Below, piece by piece: positions 8,028 to 14,623 of a stretch of DNA of 39,508 nucleotides (within the stretch, counting starts at the first letter, position 1; each line of letters opens with the position of its first letter). Below the pieces are notes generated by a model. The model had not been told where the DNA came from and did no database searches. It saw nothing but the letters and a program-made list of their open reading frames with translations. The DNA is taken from NCBI GenBank assembly GCA_041686955.1, contig JAWLCV010000038.1:1-39508 (forward strand). The letters run 5' to 3'. The DNA is from UBA7803 sp041686955. Its GTDB lineage: Bacteria > Pseudomonadota > Gammaproteobacteria > Pseudomonadales > Azotimanducaceae. The position numbers were made by a program, and so were the translations under genes.

Positions 8028-8056
8028 AATATGCCGCCGGGGTATGTGCATGTCAA
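8028..8056 (-). promoter_or_regulatory. predicted sigma70 promoter of rpsT, overlapping murJ start
   Basis: On the minus strand TTGACA (8056-8051) and CATATT (8033-8028) are separated by exactly 17 bp. The -35 is a perfect consensus and the -10 matches at four positions. The promoter lies across the two candidate murJ start codons (8044, 8050), so divergent transcription of rpsT and murJ shares this sequence. The rpsT leader would be about 30 nt. Confidence 0.65.
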
Positions 8057-9633
8057 CCGACACTGAGCCGCAACCGGTTCGCGCCGTGCAGAACGTAGCG
8101 GCCCAGGGCTCGGTGGTGGCGGGCATGACCCTGCTCTCCAGGGTCTCCGGGTTCGCCCGGGACATGGTGCTCTCGCACTTCTTCGGTGCAGGTCCCGTGG
8201 CGGATGCCTTCTTCGTGGCGTTCCGCATTCCCAACTTCTTTCGCCGGCTGTTCGCCGAGGGAGCCTTCGCCCAGGCGTTCGTGCCGGTGCTGGCGCGTTA
8301 CAAGGACCGGGAGCCCGAGACCTTCCGCGCCTTCGTCGCCGCTGTGTTCGGCAACCTCGCCGCCGCGGTCTGGCTGGTGGTCCTGGTGGGGGTGGTGCTG
8401 GCACCGGGGCTGGTGGCCGTCTTCGCCCCGGGTTTCTGGGGCTCCGAGAGCCAGTTCGAGCTGGCCACCGGCATGCTGCGGGTGACGTTTCCCTACCTCG
8501 GCTTCATCTCGCTGACGGCATTCGCGGCGGCGCTGCTCAACAGCCACCATCAATATGCGGTGCCGGCGTTCACGCCGGTGCTGCTGAACCTCTGCCTGAT
8601 CGCCGCCATGCTGTTCGCCACCGCGACCATGGAGCAGCCGGTGTTCGGGCTGGCTTGGGGGGTCTTCTTCGCCGGCGTGGTGCAGCTCGCGTTCCAACTG
8701 CCGGCCCTCGGCCGGCTCGGGCTGCTGGTGCGGCCGCGGCTCAGCATCGCCCACCCGGGGGTCCGGCAGGTGGGCAAGCTGCTGCTGCCCGCGGTGTTCG
8801 CCGCCTCGGTGAGCCAGATCAATACGCTGATCGACACCATCCTCGCCTCCACGCTCATCGCCGGCAGCATCTCGTGGTTGTACTACGCCGACCGTCTGCT
8901 CGAGCTGCCCATCGGCCTCGTGGCTGTGGCCCTGGGGACGGTGCTGCTGCCGAATCTGTCGCGGCTTTCCAACTCGGGGGACGAGGCGGGTTTCGCCGCC
9001 ACCCTGGAATGGGGCCTGCGGATGGGATTCCTGCTGGGCCTGCCGGCCGCGGCGGCCCTCTACGTTCTGGCGCTGCCCCTGGTGGCGAGCCTGTTCTATC
9101 ACGGCGAGATGACCGCCCTGGACGCGCGCATGGCGGCGCTGGCGGTACAGGCCTTCGCCGTCGGTCTGCTGCCGCTGATCCTCGTGAAGGTCACCGCTCC
9201 GGCTTATTTCGCCCGGGAAGACACCGCCACGCCGTTCCGCTTCGGACTGGCGGCCGTGGCCACCAACGTGGTGCTCAACCTGGCGTTGTTCTCCTGGTTC
9301 GGACACGTGGGGCTGGCGTTCGCCACGGCGGCGGCGGGCTGGGTGAACGCCATGCTGCTGCTGCGCGGGCTGGCGGGATCCGCCGCACCCGCGGAGCGGC
9401 GCTTTCGGCCGAGCTCGGCTCTGTATGCCACCCTCGGCCGCGCCGCGCTTGCAGCGGGGGCCATGGCGGCGGGCTTGTGGCTGGCGTTGCCGGAGCCCCA
9501 GGCCTGGCTCGACGTGGACGTCTGGCGGCGTGCGGCCTGGCTCGCGGCCGCAGTGCCCGCCGGCGCCGCGGGCTACCTGGTGGTGCTGCTCGTCGCCGGC
9601 GAACGCCCAGGCACGTTGCTGCACCGCGTGTGA
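8050..9633 (+). CDS. murJ: lipid II flippase MurJ
   Basis: A polytopic membrane protein of about 527 residues in the MviN/MurJ family, which moves lipid II across the inner membrane for peptidoglycan synthesis. Family signatures near the N-terminus are SRVSGFARD, GAGPVADAFFVAFRIPNFFRRLFAEGAFAQ (read as consecutive segments) and FVPVLARY. Multiple hydrophobic helices follow, compatible with 14 membrane segments. ATGs at 8044 and 8050 are both possible and neither has a strong ribosome site. The ATG at 7984 would overlap rpsT and adds non-homologous residues. Its position between rpsT and ribF is standard for gammaproteobacteria. Confidence 0.95.
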   Translation: MSTDTEPQPVRAVQNVAAQGSVVAGMTLLSRVSGFARDMVLSHFFGAGPVADAFFVAFRIPNFFRRLFAEGAFAQAFVPVLARYKDREPETFRAFVAAVFGNLAAAVWLVVLVGVVLAPGLVAVFAPGFWGSESQFELATGMLRVTFPYLGFISLTAFAAALLNSHHQYAVPAFTPVLLNLCLIAAMLFATATMEQPVFGLAWGVFFAGVVQLAFQLPALGRLGLLVRPRLSIAHPGVRQVGKLLLPAVFAASVSQINTLIDTILASTLIAGSISWLYYADRLLELPIGLVAVALGTVLLPNLSRLSNSGDEAGFAATLEWGLRMGFLLGLPAAAALYVLALPLVASLFYHGEMTALDARMAALAVQAFAVGLLPLILVKVTAPAYFAREDTATPFRFGLAAVATNVVLNLALFSWFGHVGLAFATAAAGWVNAMLLLRGLAGSAAPAERRFRPSSALYATLGRAALAAGAMAAGLWLALPEPQAWLDVDVWRRAAWLAAAVPAGAAGYLVVLLVAGERPGTLLHRV

Positions 9634-9657
9634 CCGGCGCGAATGTATAATCCGCGG

Positions 9658-10584
9658 ATGGAAGTCATCGTCGGCCTGCACAACATCAAACCCCGCCACA
9701 AGGGCTGCGTGCTCACCATCGGAAGCTTCGACGGCGTTCACCGGGGACACCAGATGCTGCTCGAGCAACTCGCGCGAAAAGGGCGGGAGCTGGCTGCGCC
9801 GAGCATGCTCCTCACCTTCGAGCCCACGCCGCGGGAGTACTTCCGCGGCGGCGTCGTGCCGGCACGGCTCACCCGGTTCCGCGAGAAGATCGCGCTGCTC
9901 TCGAAGACGGAAGTGGATCGGGTGCTGTGCCTGCCGTTCAACGAGCGTACCGCCCGCATCCCCGCCGAGTGGGTGGTGGACGAGCTGCTTGCCGAGCTGC
10001 TCGGCGTCCGGTATCTGGTGGTGGGGGACGACTTCCGCTTCGGCCAGGGCGCCCGGGGTGACTACGCGATGCTGAAGGCGGCCGGTGAGCACTACGGCTT
10101 CGGTGTCTCGCAGATGGACACCCTGACCATCGGCGGCGAGCGGGTGAGCAGCACCCGCGTGCGCGAGGCGCTGTGGGCGGGCGACTTTCAGCTCGCCGAG
10201 GCCCTGCTCGGGCATCCTTATTTCATGATGGGCCGCGTGGTCTACGGCCGCCAACTCGGCCGCCAGCTCGGCGTGCCCACGGCGAACATCCGCCTGCAGC
10301 GCTACCGGACGCCGCTGGAAGGGGTGTTCGCGGTGACCGTGAGCGGGCTCGGCCGTGAGTACGAGGGCGTGGCCAACGTGGGTGTCCGGCCCACCGTGGA
10401 CGGCAAGGAGCCGCTTCTGGAGGTGCACATCTTCGATTTCGCCGGGGACATCTACGGCGAGCTCCTGACCGTGGAGTTCAAGCACAAGATCCGCGACGAG
10501 CAGGCCTTCGACGGCCTCGACGCGCTCAAGGCCCAGATCGACCAGGACATCGAGACGACCCGGGAGTGGTTCGCCCATGCTTAA
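9658..10584 (+). CDS. ribF: bifunctional riboflavin kinase/FAD synthetase
   Basis: A 308-residue enzyme converting riboflavin to FMN and then FAD. The N-terminal adenylyltransferase domain has GSFDGVHRGH and the SSTRVR element. The C-terminal kinase domain has GRQLGRQLGVPTANI and the late segment LLTVEFKHKIRDEQAFDGLDAL. The start at 9658 (MEVIVGLHNI) aligns with the E. coli opening MKLIRGIHNL, so the upstream in-frame ATG at 9643 is disfavoured. The stop overlaps the lspA start by 8 bp. In most gammaproteobacteria ileS lies between ribF and lspA; here it is absent. Confidence 0.96.
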   Translation: MEVIVGLHNIKPRHKGCVLTIGSFDGVHRGHQMLLEQLARKGRELAAPSMLLTFEPTPREYFRGGVVPARLTRFREKIALLSKTEVDRVLCLPFNERTARIPAEWVVDELLAELLGVRYLVVGDDFRFGQGARGDYAMLKAAGEHYGFGVSQMDTLTIGGERVSSTRVREALWAGDFQLAEALLGHPYFMMGRVVYGRQLGRQLGVPTANIRLQRYRTPLEGVFAVTVSGLGREYEGVANVGVRPTVDGKEPLLEVHIFDFAGDIYGELLTVEFKHKIRDEQAFDGLDALKAQIDQDIETTREWFAHA

Positions 10585-11062
10585 GTGGCTGGGGCTCGGC
10601 GGCATCGTGGTGGTTCTCGATCAGCTCGTGAAGTGGTGGGTGACCCGCGCCCTTGCGCTCGGCGAGGAAGTGGCGGTGACGCCGTTTTTGAGCTGGGTGC
10701 GCTGGCACAACGAGGGCGCGGCGTTCTCCATCCTGAGCGATGCCACCGGCTGGCAGCGCTGGTTCTTCGTCGCCATGGCGGTGGCCTTCCTCGCCTTCAT
10801 CGTCTACGAGCTGCGGCGGCTGCCGCAGCAGGCGCGACTCATGGGCTGGGTGTACGGGCTCATCGCCGGCGGCGCCGTCGGCAACCTCATCGATCGGATC
10901 CTCCACGGTCACGTGGTGGATTTCGTACTGCTTCATTATCAGCAGTGGTACTTCCCGGCGTTCAACGTGGCCGATGCCGCCCTCACCGTGGGCGCCGGGT
11001 TGTGGATCTGGACCATGCTCATGGAACACCTGCGCGACCGGCAAAGGCAGTCTTCGTCATGA
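10577..11062 (+). CDS. lspA: lipoprotein signal peptidase
   Basis: A 161-residue inner-membrane aspartyl protease that removes signal peptides from prolipoproteins. The two catalytic Asp residues are visible in GNLIDRILHGHVVDF and FNVADAALTVG. Four hydrophobic segments match LspA topology, and VRWHNEGAAFSIL is the conserved asparagine region. It overlaps the ribF 3' end by 8 bp and the fkpB start by 4 bp (ATGA), indicating tight translational coupling. Confidence 0.97.
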   Translation: MLKWLGLGGIVVVLDQLVKWWVTRALALGEEVAVTPFLSWVRWHNEGAAFSILSDATGWQRWFFVAMAVAFLAFIVYELRRLPQQARLMGWVYGLIAGGAVGNLIDRILHGHVVDFVLLHYQQWYFPAFNVADAALTVGAGLWIWTMLMEHLRDRQRQSSS

Positions 11063-11535
11063 ACCATCTCATCTCCACCAGCGCCGGGCGGCGCATCACG
11101 GAACGTTCCCGGGTGACCCTGCACTTCGCCGTGCTGCTGGAGTCCGGGGAGGAGGTGGACACCACCCGCCGGGGCAAGCCCGCGACCTTCGAGATGGGCG
11201 ACGGCAGCCTGCTGCCGGGGTTCGAGGCGGCGCTCCTGGGGATGAAGGCCGGCGACGACGCACAGATCGCGCTCGATCCGGCGCAGGCGTTCGGCGAGCA
11301 CCGGCGCGAGAACGTGCAGCTCCTCGAGCGGGGCCGCTTCGGGGACCTGGAGCTGGAGCCGGGACTCATCGTCTCCTTCGCCGCCCCGGACGGAGAGTTG
11401 CCCGGGGTGGTGCGCCGGGTGTTCGACGGCACGGTGGAAGTGGATTTCAACCATCCGCTGGCGGGCCAGCGGATCGTCTTCGACGTTTCCATCCTGAAGG
11501 TGGAAGACGGCGCGGACCCTTCGTCGGCGGAATAG
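11059..11535 (+). CDS. fkpB: FKBP-type peptidyl-prolyl isomerase, FkpB/SlpA-like
   Basis: A 158-residue SlyD/SlpA-like prolyl isomerase. The FKBP core is seen in VTLHFAVLLESGEEVDTT, GDGSLLPGFEAALLGMKAGD and the C-terminal FNHPLAGQRIVFDVSIL. The middle insert (about residues 70-125) is the chaperone-like IF domain. The ATG at 11059 overlaps the lspA TGA. In E. coli and Pseudomonas the next gene is ispH; here the pilus genes follow directly after a 77-bp spacer. Confidence 0.92.
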   Translation: MNHLISTSAGRRITERSRVTLHFAVLLESGEEVDTTRRGKPATFEMGDGSLLPGFEAALLGMKAGDDAQIALDPAQAFGEHRRENVQLLERGRFGDLELEPGLIVSFAAPDGELPGVVRRVFDGTVEVDFNHPLAGQRIVFDVSILKVEDGADPSSAE

Positions 11536-11612
11536 CGCCGCTGGTCGATCACCCATGGGCCGGAAAGCGATTCACCGCTAGGCTGGCAAAGGCAACTTGG
11601 TAGGATGTGGCA

Positions 11613-12002
11613 ATGCGCAAGTCCGGCTTCACACTGGTCGAGCTGATGATCGCGGTGGCGATCCTCGCCATCGTCGCGGCGGTGGCCATGCCCATCTACA
11701 ACCAGTACACGCAGCGCACGTACCGGTCCGAGGCCATGGCCGACCTCTTGAACTGTGCTCAGGCCATGGAGCGGTTCGCGGCGGAGAACTTCAGCTATAC
11801 GGGGGCCGTTCTCGACGACATCTGCGAGCAGCGTGCCGAGGACCAGGGGCGATACGTGATCGACATCACGGCCGTGGATGCCAACTCGTTCACGCTCACC
11901 GCCACCCCCGTGGCGGGCGGGGTGATGGGCGCCGACGGTGCCATCACCTACAACAGCGCCGGCGAGCGTACCTGGAACGGCAACCCCACCTGGGAAGAGT
12001 GA
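11613..12002 (+). CDS. pilE: type IV minor pilin, PilE-like
   Basis: A 129-residue type IV prepilin with a very short leader, MRKSG, cleaved before Phe. The mature N-terminus FTLVELMIAVAILAIVAAVA carries Glu5 and the hydrophobic assembly helix. The following YNQYTQRTYRSEAMADLLNCAQAMERF matches the PilE/minor-pilin alpha1-C region. Two Cys (in LLNCAQ and DDICEQ) are close together rather than forming the usual C-terminal D-loop. An upstream in-frame GTG at 11607 is possible, but the ATG at 11613 has AGG 8 nt upstream. In P. aeruginosa pilE ends the minor-pilin operon; here it leads it. It would be processed by PilD and assembled with FimU, PilV, PilW and PilX. Confidence 0.88.
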   Translation: MRKSGFTLVELMIAVAILAIVAAVAMPIYNQYTQRTYRSEAMADLLNCAQAMERFAAENFSYTGAVLDDICEQRAEDQGRYVIDITAVDANSFTLTATPVAGGVMGADGAITYNSAGERTWNGNPTWEE

Positions 12003-12143
12003 TTCTGCCGCGCGGCTGATCACGACCGTTCATCCCGCAAAATTCCTCCATTCATCGGCATCTGCATTCCCTTGCGGGACACGCGCCGTATAGTGCCGCC
12101 TGACGGAATTTCGAAGGGGCGAGCCCCCAAGGTGGCAGAGCGC

Positions 12144-12319
12144 ATGATGGCAGGCAGTTACAGATTAGCCGGTTTCACCATCGTCGAGCTGATGGTGAGT
12201 CTGGCCGTGGCGGCCATCCTCATCGGTTTCGCCCTGCCGGCCTTCACCGACTTCATCGATCAGCGGCGCATGGCGGCGCGCGCCAACGACTTCGTGCTGG
12301 CGGTCACCTACGCGCGCAG
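12144..12319 (+). CDS. fimU: FimU/FimT-like minor pseudopilin, 5' part (cut by sequence gap)
   Basis: 58 codons are readable before a 100-N gap. The product has a short leader ending RLAG and a mature start FTIVELMVSLAVAAIL with Glu5. The segment LPAFTDFIDQRRMAARANDF and VLAVTYAR is typical of GspH/FimT-domain minor pilins. Position before pilV favours FimU. The ATG at 12144 follows AAGGTGG by about 8 nt; a further ATG at 12147 is possible. The C-terminal ~100 or more residues are missing from the assembly. An open frame through the Ns into pilV is accidental. Confidence 0.8.
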
Positions 12320-12419
12320 NNNNNNNNNNNNNNNNNNNNNNNNNNNNNNNNNNNNNNNNNNNNNNNNNNNNNNNNNNNNNNNNNNNNNNNNNNNNNNNNN
12401 NNNNNNNNNNNNNNNNNNN
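12320..12419. other. assembly gap (100 N) inside the minor-pilin operon
   Basis: Exactly 100 Ns, the conventional placeholder for a gap of unknown size. It hides the end of fimU and the start of pilV. Because a typical FimU needs about 300 further bases and PilV lacks its prepilin leader, the real missing sequence is likely several hundred bases. The flanks share no overlap, unlike the gap at 36503. Confidence 0.95.
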
Positions 12420-12887
12420 CTGGTCATGGGCATCGGCGTTTTGGGGGTCACCGCCCTGCAGATGGTGAGCCTGCAGAACAACCGCGGCGCGCTGGAACGA
12501 GGCGAAGCGGTTCAGCTCGCCTACGACATGATGGACCGGATCCGCGCCAACCCGGCCGGCGCGCCGGCGGGCGCCGCCTACAGCGGCCTCGCGATCGGCG
12601 ATGCCCCGCCGGCCGCCAACGACTGCGTTGCCAACAACTGCAGTGCCGCGCAGATGGTCGCCTTCGATCAGGCGAGCTGGAAATGCCAGCTCGGCGATTT
12701 CCACGACGACGCCGTCTGTCAGGCACTCCGTGCCGCGGGCGTACTTCCGTCCGAGACCGATCAGCCCGGGCTGCCCGACGGCGACGGATCCATCGACGTG
12801 GACGGCGCCGGCGTCGTGACCATCACCGTACAGTGGACCACGGCAGACGGCGCTCAGCAGTCGGTGGTCATCGACAGCCGCGGTTGA
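12420..12887 (+). CDS. pilV: type IV minor pilin PilV, 3' part (start lost in gap)
   Basis: 155 residues are readable, opening with LVMGIGVLGVTALQMVSLQNN, which is the second half of the N-terminal helix of PilV (usually preceded by GFTLIEVLVAL). The segment AYDMMDRIRANPAGA is a PilV hallmark. Four Cys are present (DCVANNC, KCQLG, AVCQAL). The C-terminus VVTITVQWTT is the expected beta-rich end. The leader and first residues lie in the gap. The TGA is followed by GAGGAGG serving pilW, 10 bp downstream. Confidence 0.86.
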   Translation: MVMGIGVLGVTALQMVSLQNNRGALERGEAVQLAYDMMDRIRANPAGAPAGAAYSGLAIGDAPPAANDCVANNCSAAQMVAFDQASWKCQLGDFHDDAVCQALRAAGVLPSETDQPGLPDGDGSIDVDGAGVVTITVQWTTADGAQQSVVIDSRG

Positions 12888-12897
12888 GGAGGCAGGC

Positions 12898-14028
12898 ATG
12901 AATCAGCGGCAGGCGATGAAATCTCGTGCGGGCGGCTTCTCCTTGGTCGAGCTCATGCTCGCCCTGGCATTGGGCCTGGTGGTGGTCACCGGGATCGTGC
13001 AGCTCTTCGTCGGCAACTCCCGGACCTACAACGTCTTGAACGGCCAGGCACGACTGCAGGAGAGCGGGCGTTTCGCGCTGGAGTTCATCTCCCGGGCGGC
13101 CCGCTCGGCCGGATACTTCGGTTGCGCCCCGGAGCCCGACAACATCGTCAAGGGGCTCGTCGGCAACTGGGAGAATCTCCCGGAGTACGACATCACACGG
13201 ATCATCCAGGGCTACGAAGCCACCGGGGCGGGCTGGAGCCCGGCCCTCACCACGTTGCCGAGGAACGGCAGCGTCAACGTGGACGAGCCCGGCAACGGCA
13301 TCGATCCGGGGAGCGTTGCCCCGGGGACCGATGTGCTGGTGTTCCGCAGCATGCAGCGTCCTGGACAGCGTCTCGTGGAGGTGCTTCAGCCCGACGGAAA
13401 CCCGGTGGTGACCGCACCCGGCGGCGATCCCGGCTTCGGGGTCGACGACACAGTGATGGTGGCGGACTGCGAGCAGGGCGCGGTCTTCCGGGTGACCGGC
13501 ATGGCGGTGGCCGGTGACGAGGCGACCCTCAGCATCGATACCCTCACCAGCACGCGTGCCACCTCGAGCAACGCATTCCTCAACGCCGCTACGGTCACCT
13601 CGCCGGTGGGTCCGGTGGCGTTCACGCTGTCGTTTCTGGGCCGTTCCTACGGGGAAGAAGCCGTCGTCGGAGCGCTCGAGAGCACCTACTTCTTCATTGC
13701 CGAGGGCGCCGGTCTGGACAATGCCGGCAATCCGGTTCTGGCTTTGTGGCAGAAGGTGGGCAGCCAGGCGCCCGTGGAGCTCATCCAGGGGGTGGAGGAT
13801 CTCCAGGTACTCTATGGTCTGGACACGACCCTGAACGACGACGTCCCCAACGCCAATCAATACGTGACTTTCGACAATCTGCCGGATCCCACCGATCCGA
13901 GCGGGATCATCTCGCTGCGCGTCTCCGTGACCGTGAACAGCGTCGACGCCGTGACCGAGGGCGGCGACGCCCTGCGTCGCACGTTCAGCAAGACGATTCT
14001 CCTGCGCAACGCGAATCCGGAGGTATGA
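12898..14028 (+). CDS. pilW: type IV minor pilin PilW
   Basis: A 376-residue prepilin with leader MNQRQAMKSRAGG, cleaved before FSLVELMLALALGLVVVTG (Glu5 present). Downstream LQESGRFALEFISRAARSAGYFGC is the conserved PilW region, including the single early Cys. The size matches the large GspJ-like minor pilins. The C-terminal segment SLRVSVTVNSVD and LRRTFSKTILLRN is typical of the family. It starts 10 bp after pilV with a strong GAGGAGG. Its stop overlaps the alternative ATG of pilX. It should form part of the tip-priming complex with PilV, PilX and PilY1. Confidence 0.9.
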   Translation: MNQRQAMKSRAGGFSLVELMLALALGLVVVTGIVQLFVGNSRTYNVLNGQARLQESGRFALEFISRAARSAGYFGCAPEPDNIVKGLVGNWENLPEYDITRIIQGYEATGAGWSPALTTLPRNGSVNVDEPGNGIDPGSVAPGTDVLVFRSMQRPGQRLVEVLQPDGNPVVTAPGGDPGFGVDDTVMVADCEQGAVFRVTGMAVAGDEATLSIDTLTSTRATSSNAFLNAATVTSPVGPVAFTLSFLGRSYGEEAVVGALESTYFFIAEGAGLDNAGNPVLALWQKVGSQAPVELIQGVEDLQVLYGLDTTLNDDVPNANQYVTFDNLPDPTDPSGIISLRVSVTVNSVDAVTEGGDALRRTFSKTILLRNANPEV

Positions 14029-14030
14029 CG

Positions 14031-14591
14031 GTGCACGTTCTGCCCCCTGCAGTTCTGACCCTGAAGCGAAACCGTGGCGTGGCGCTGTTCATCAGTCTCG
14101 TGCTGCTGCTGGTGCTCACCATCGTCGGCGTCTCCGCCGTGCAGACCACGACCCTGGAAACCCGGATGGCCCGCAACGAGCACGACACCCTGCTGGCCTT
14201 CCAGGCGGCCGAGTCGGCGTTGCGCGATGCCGAGGAGGTTCTCGAAGGCATCGTCACCACGGCAGTCTTCACGGACACCGGCGCGGGGGGGCTGTGGACC
14301 GTGGCGGAGCTGGGTCAGCCCAACCGCTGGGAGCAGGCGGGCGTTTGGAGCGGCGGCGGCAGCGTCGTCGCGACCACGGACGCGGGCGACGTCGTGGCGG
14401 AGCCGCCGCGCTATCTGATCGAGCACGTGGCGTCGGTCGTCCGGGAAGAGAACGCCTACCAGATAAACGATCCCTACGCCGCCAATGCCGCGGACCGGAT
14501 CGAAATGTTCCGCATCACCGCCCGCGGGGTCGGTGGCACCACCAATGCTCAGGTGCTGCTGCAGACCACCTACGGGCGAATTCTCGATTGA
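14031..14591 (+). CDS. pilX: type IV pilus assembly protein PilX
   Basis: About 186 residues with the PilX N-terminal signature RGVALFISLVLLLVLTIVG and the following QTTTLETRMARNEHD. After the conserved Gly the mature fifth residue is not Glu, a feature shared with GspK-like tip pseudopilins. The C-terminus EMFRITARGVGGTTNAQVLL and QTTYGRI is a PilX hallmark. GGAGG at 14019-14023 sits 7 nt before the GTG at 14031 but only 1 nt before the ATG at 14025 that overlaps the pilW stop, so the GTG is preferred. It is followed by pilY1 after 32 bp. Confidence 0.88.
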   Translation: MHVLPPAVLTLKRNRGVALFISLVLLLVLTIVGVSAVQTTTLETRMARNEHDTLLAFQAAESALRDAEEVLEGIVTTAVFTDTGAGGLWTVAELGQPNRWEQAGVWSGGGSVVATTDAGDVVAEPPRYLIEHVASVVREENAYQINDPYAANAADRIEMFRITARGVGGTTNAQVLLQTTYGRILD

Positions 14592-14623
14592 GCACTGAAT
14601 CGCAGGGCGTTCAGGAGGGCGTT

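Noticed and set aside
8053..10605. 850-codon minus-strand frame opposite murJ and ribF
   Set aside because: Composition is Gln/His/Gly/Arg-rich and it exactly mirrors two well-supported genes; typical high-GC antisense frame.
11581..11604. Possible sigma54 (-24/-12) promoter in front of pilE
   Set aside because: TGGCA and TTGG are present, but the GG to GC spacing does not fit the required 10 bp, so I do not call it.
12066..12094. Possible sigma70 promoter upstream of fimU (TATAGT at 12089)
   Set aside because: The -10 is good but no acceptable -35 exists at 16-18 bp (ATTCCC); the TTGCGG nearby is only 11 bp away.
14294..14623. Upstream extension of the pilY1 frame through pilX
   Set aside because: It overlaps pilX in another frame, gives an Arg/Gly-rich product without a signal peptide, while the ATG at 14624 has a strong AGGAGG and is followed by a signal peptide.
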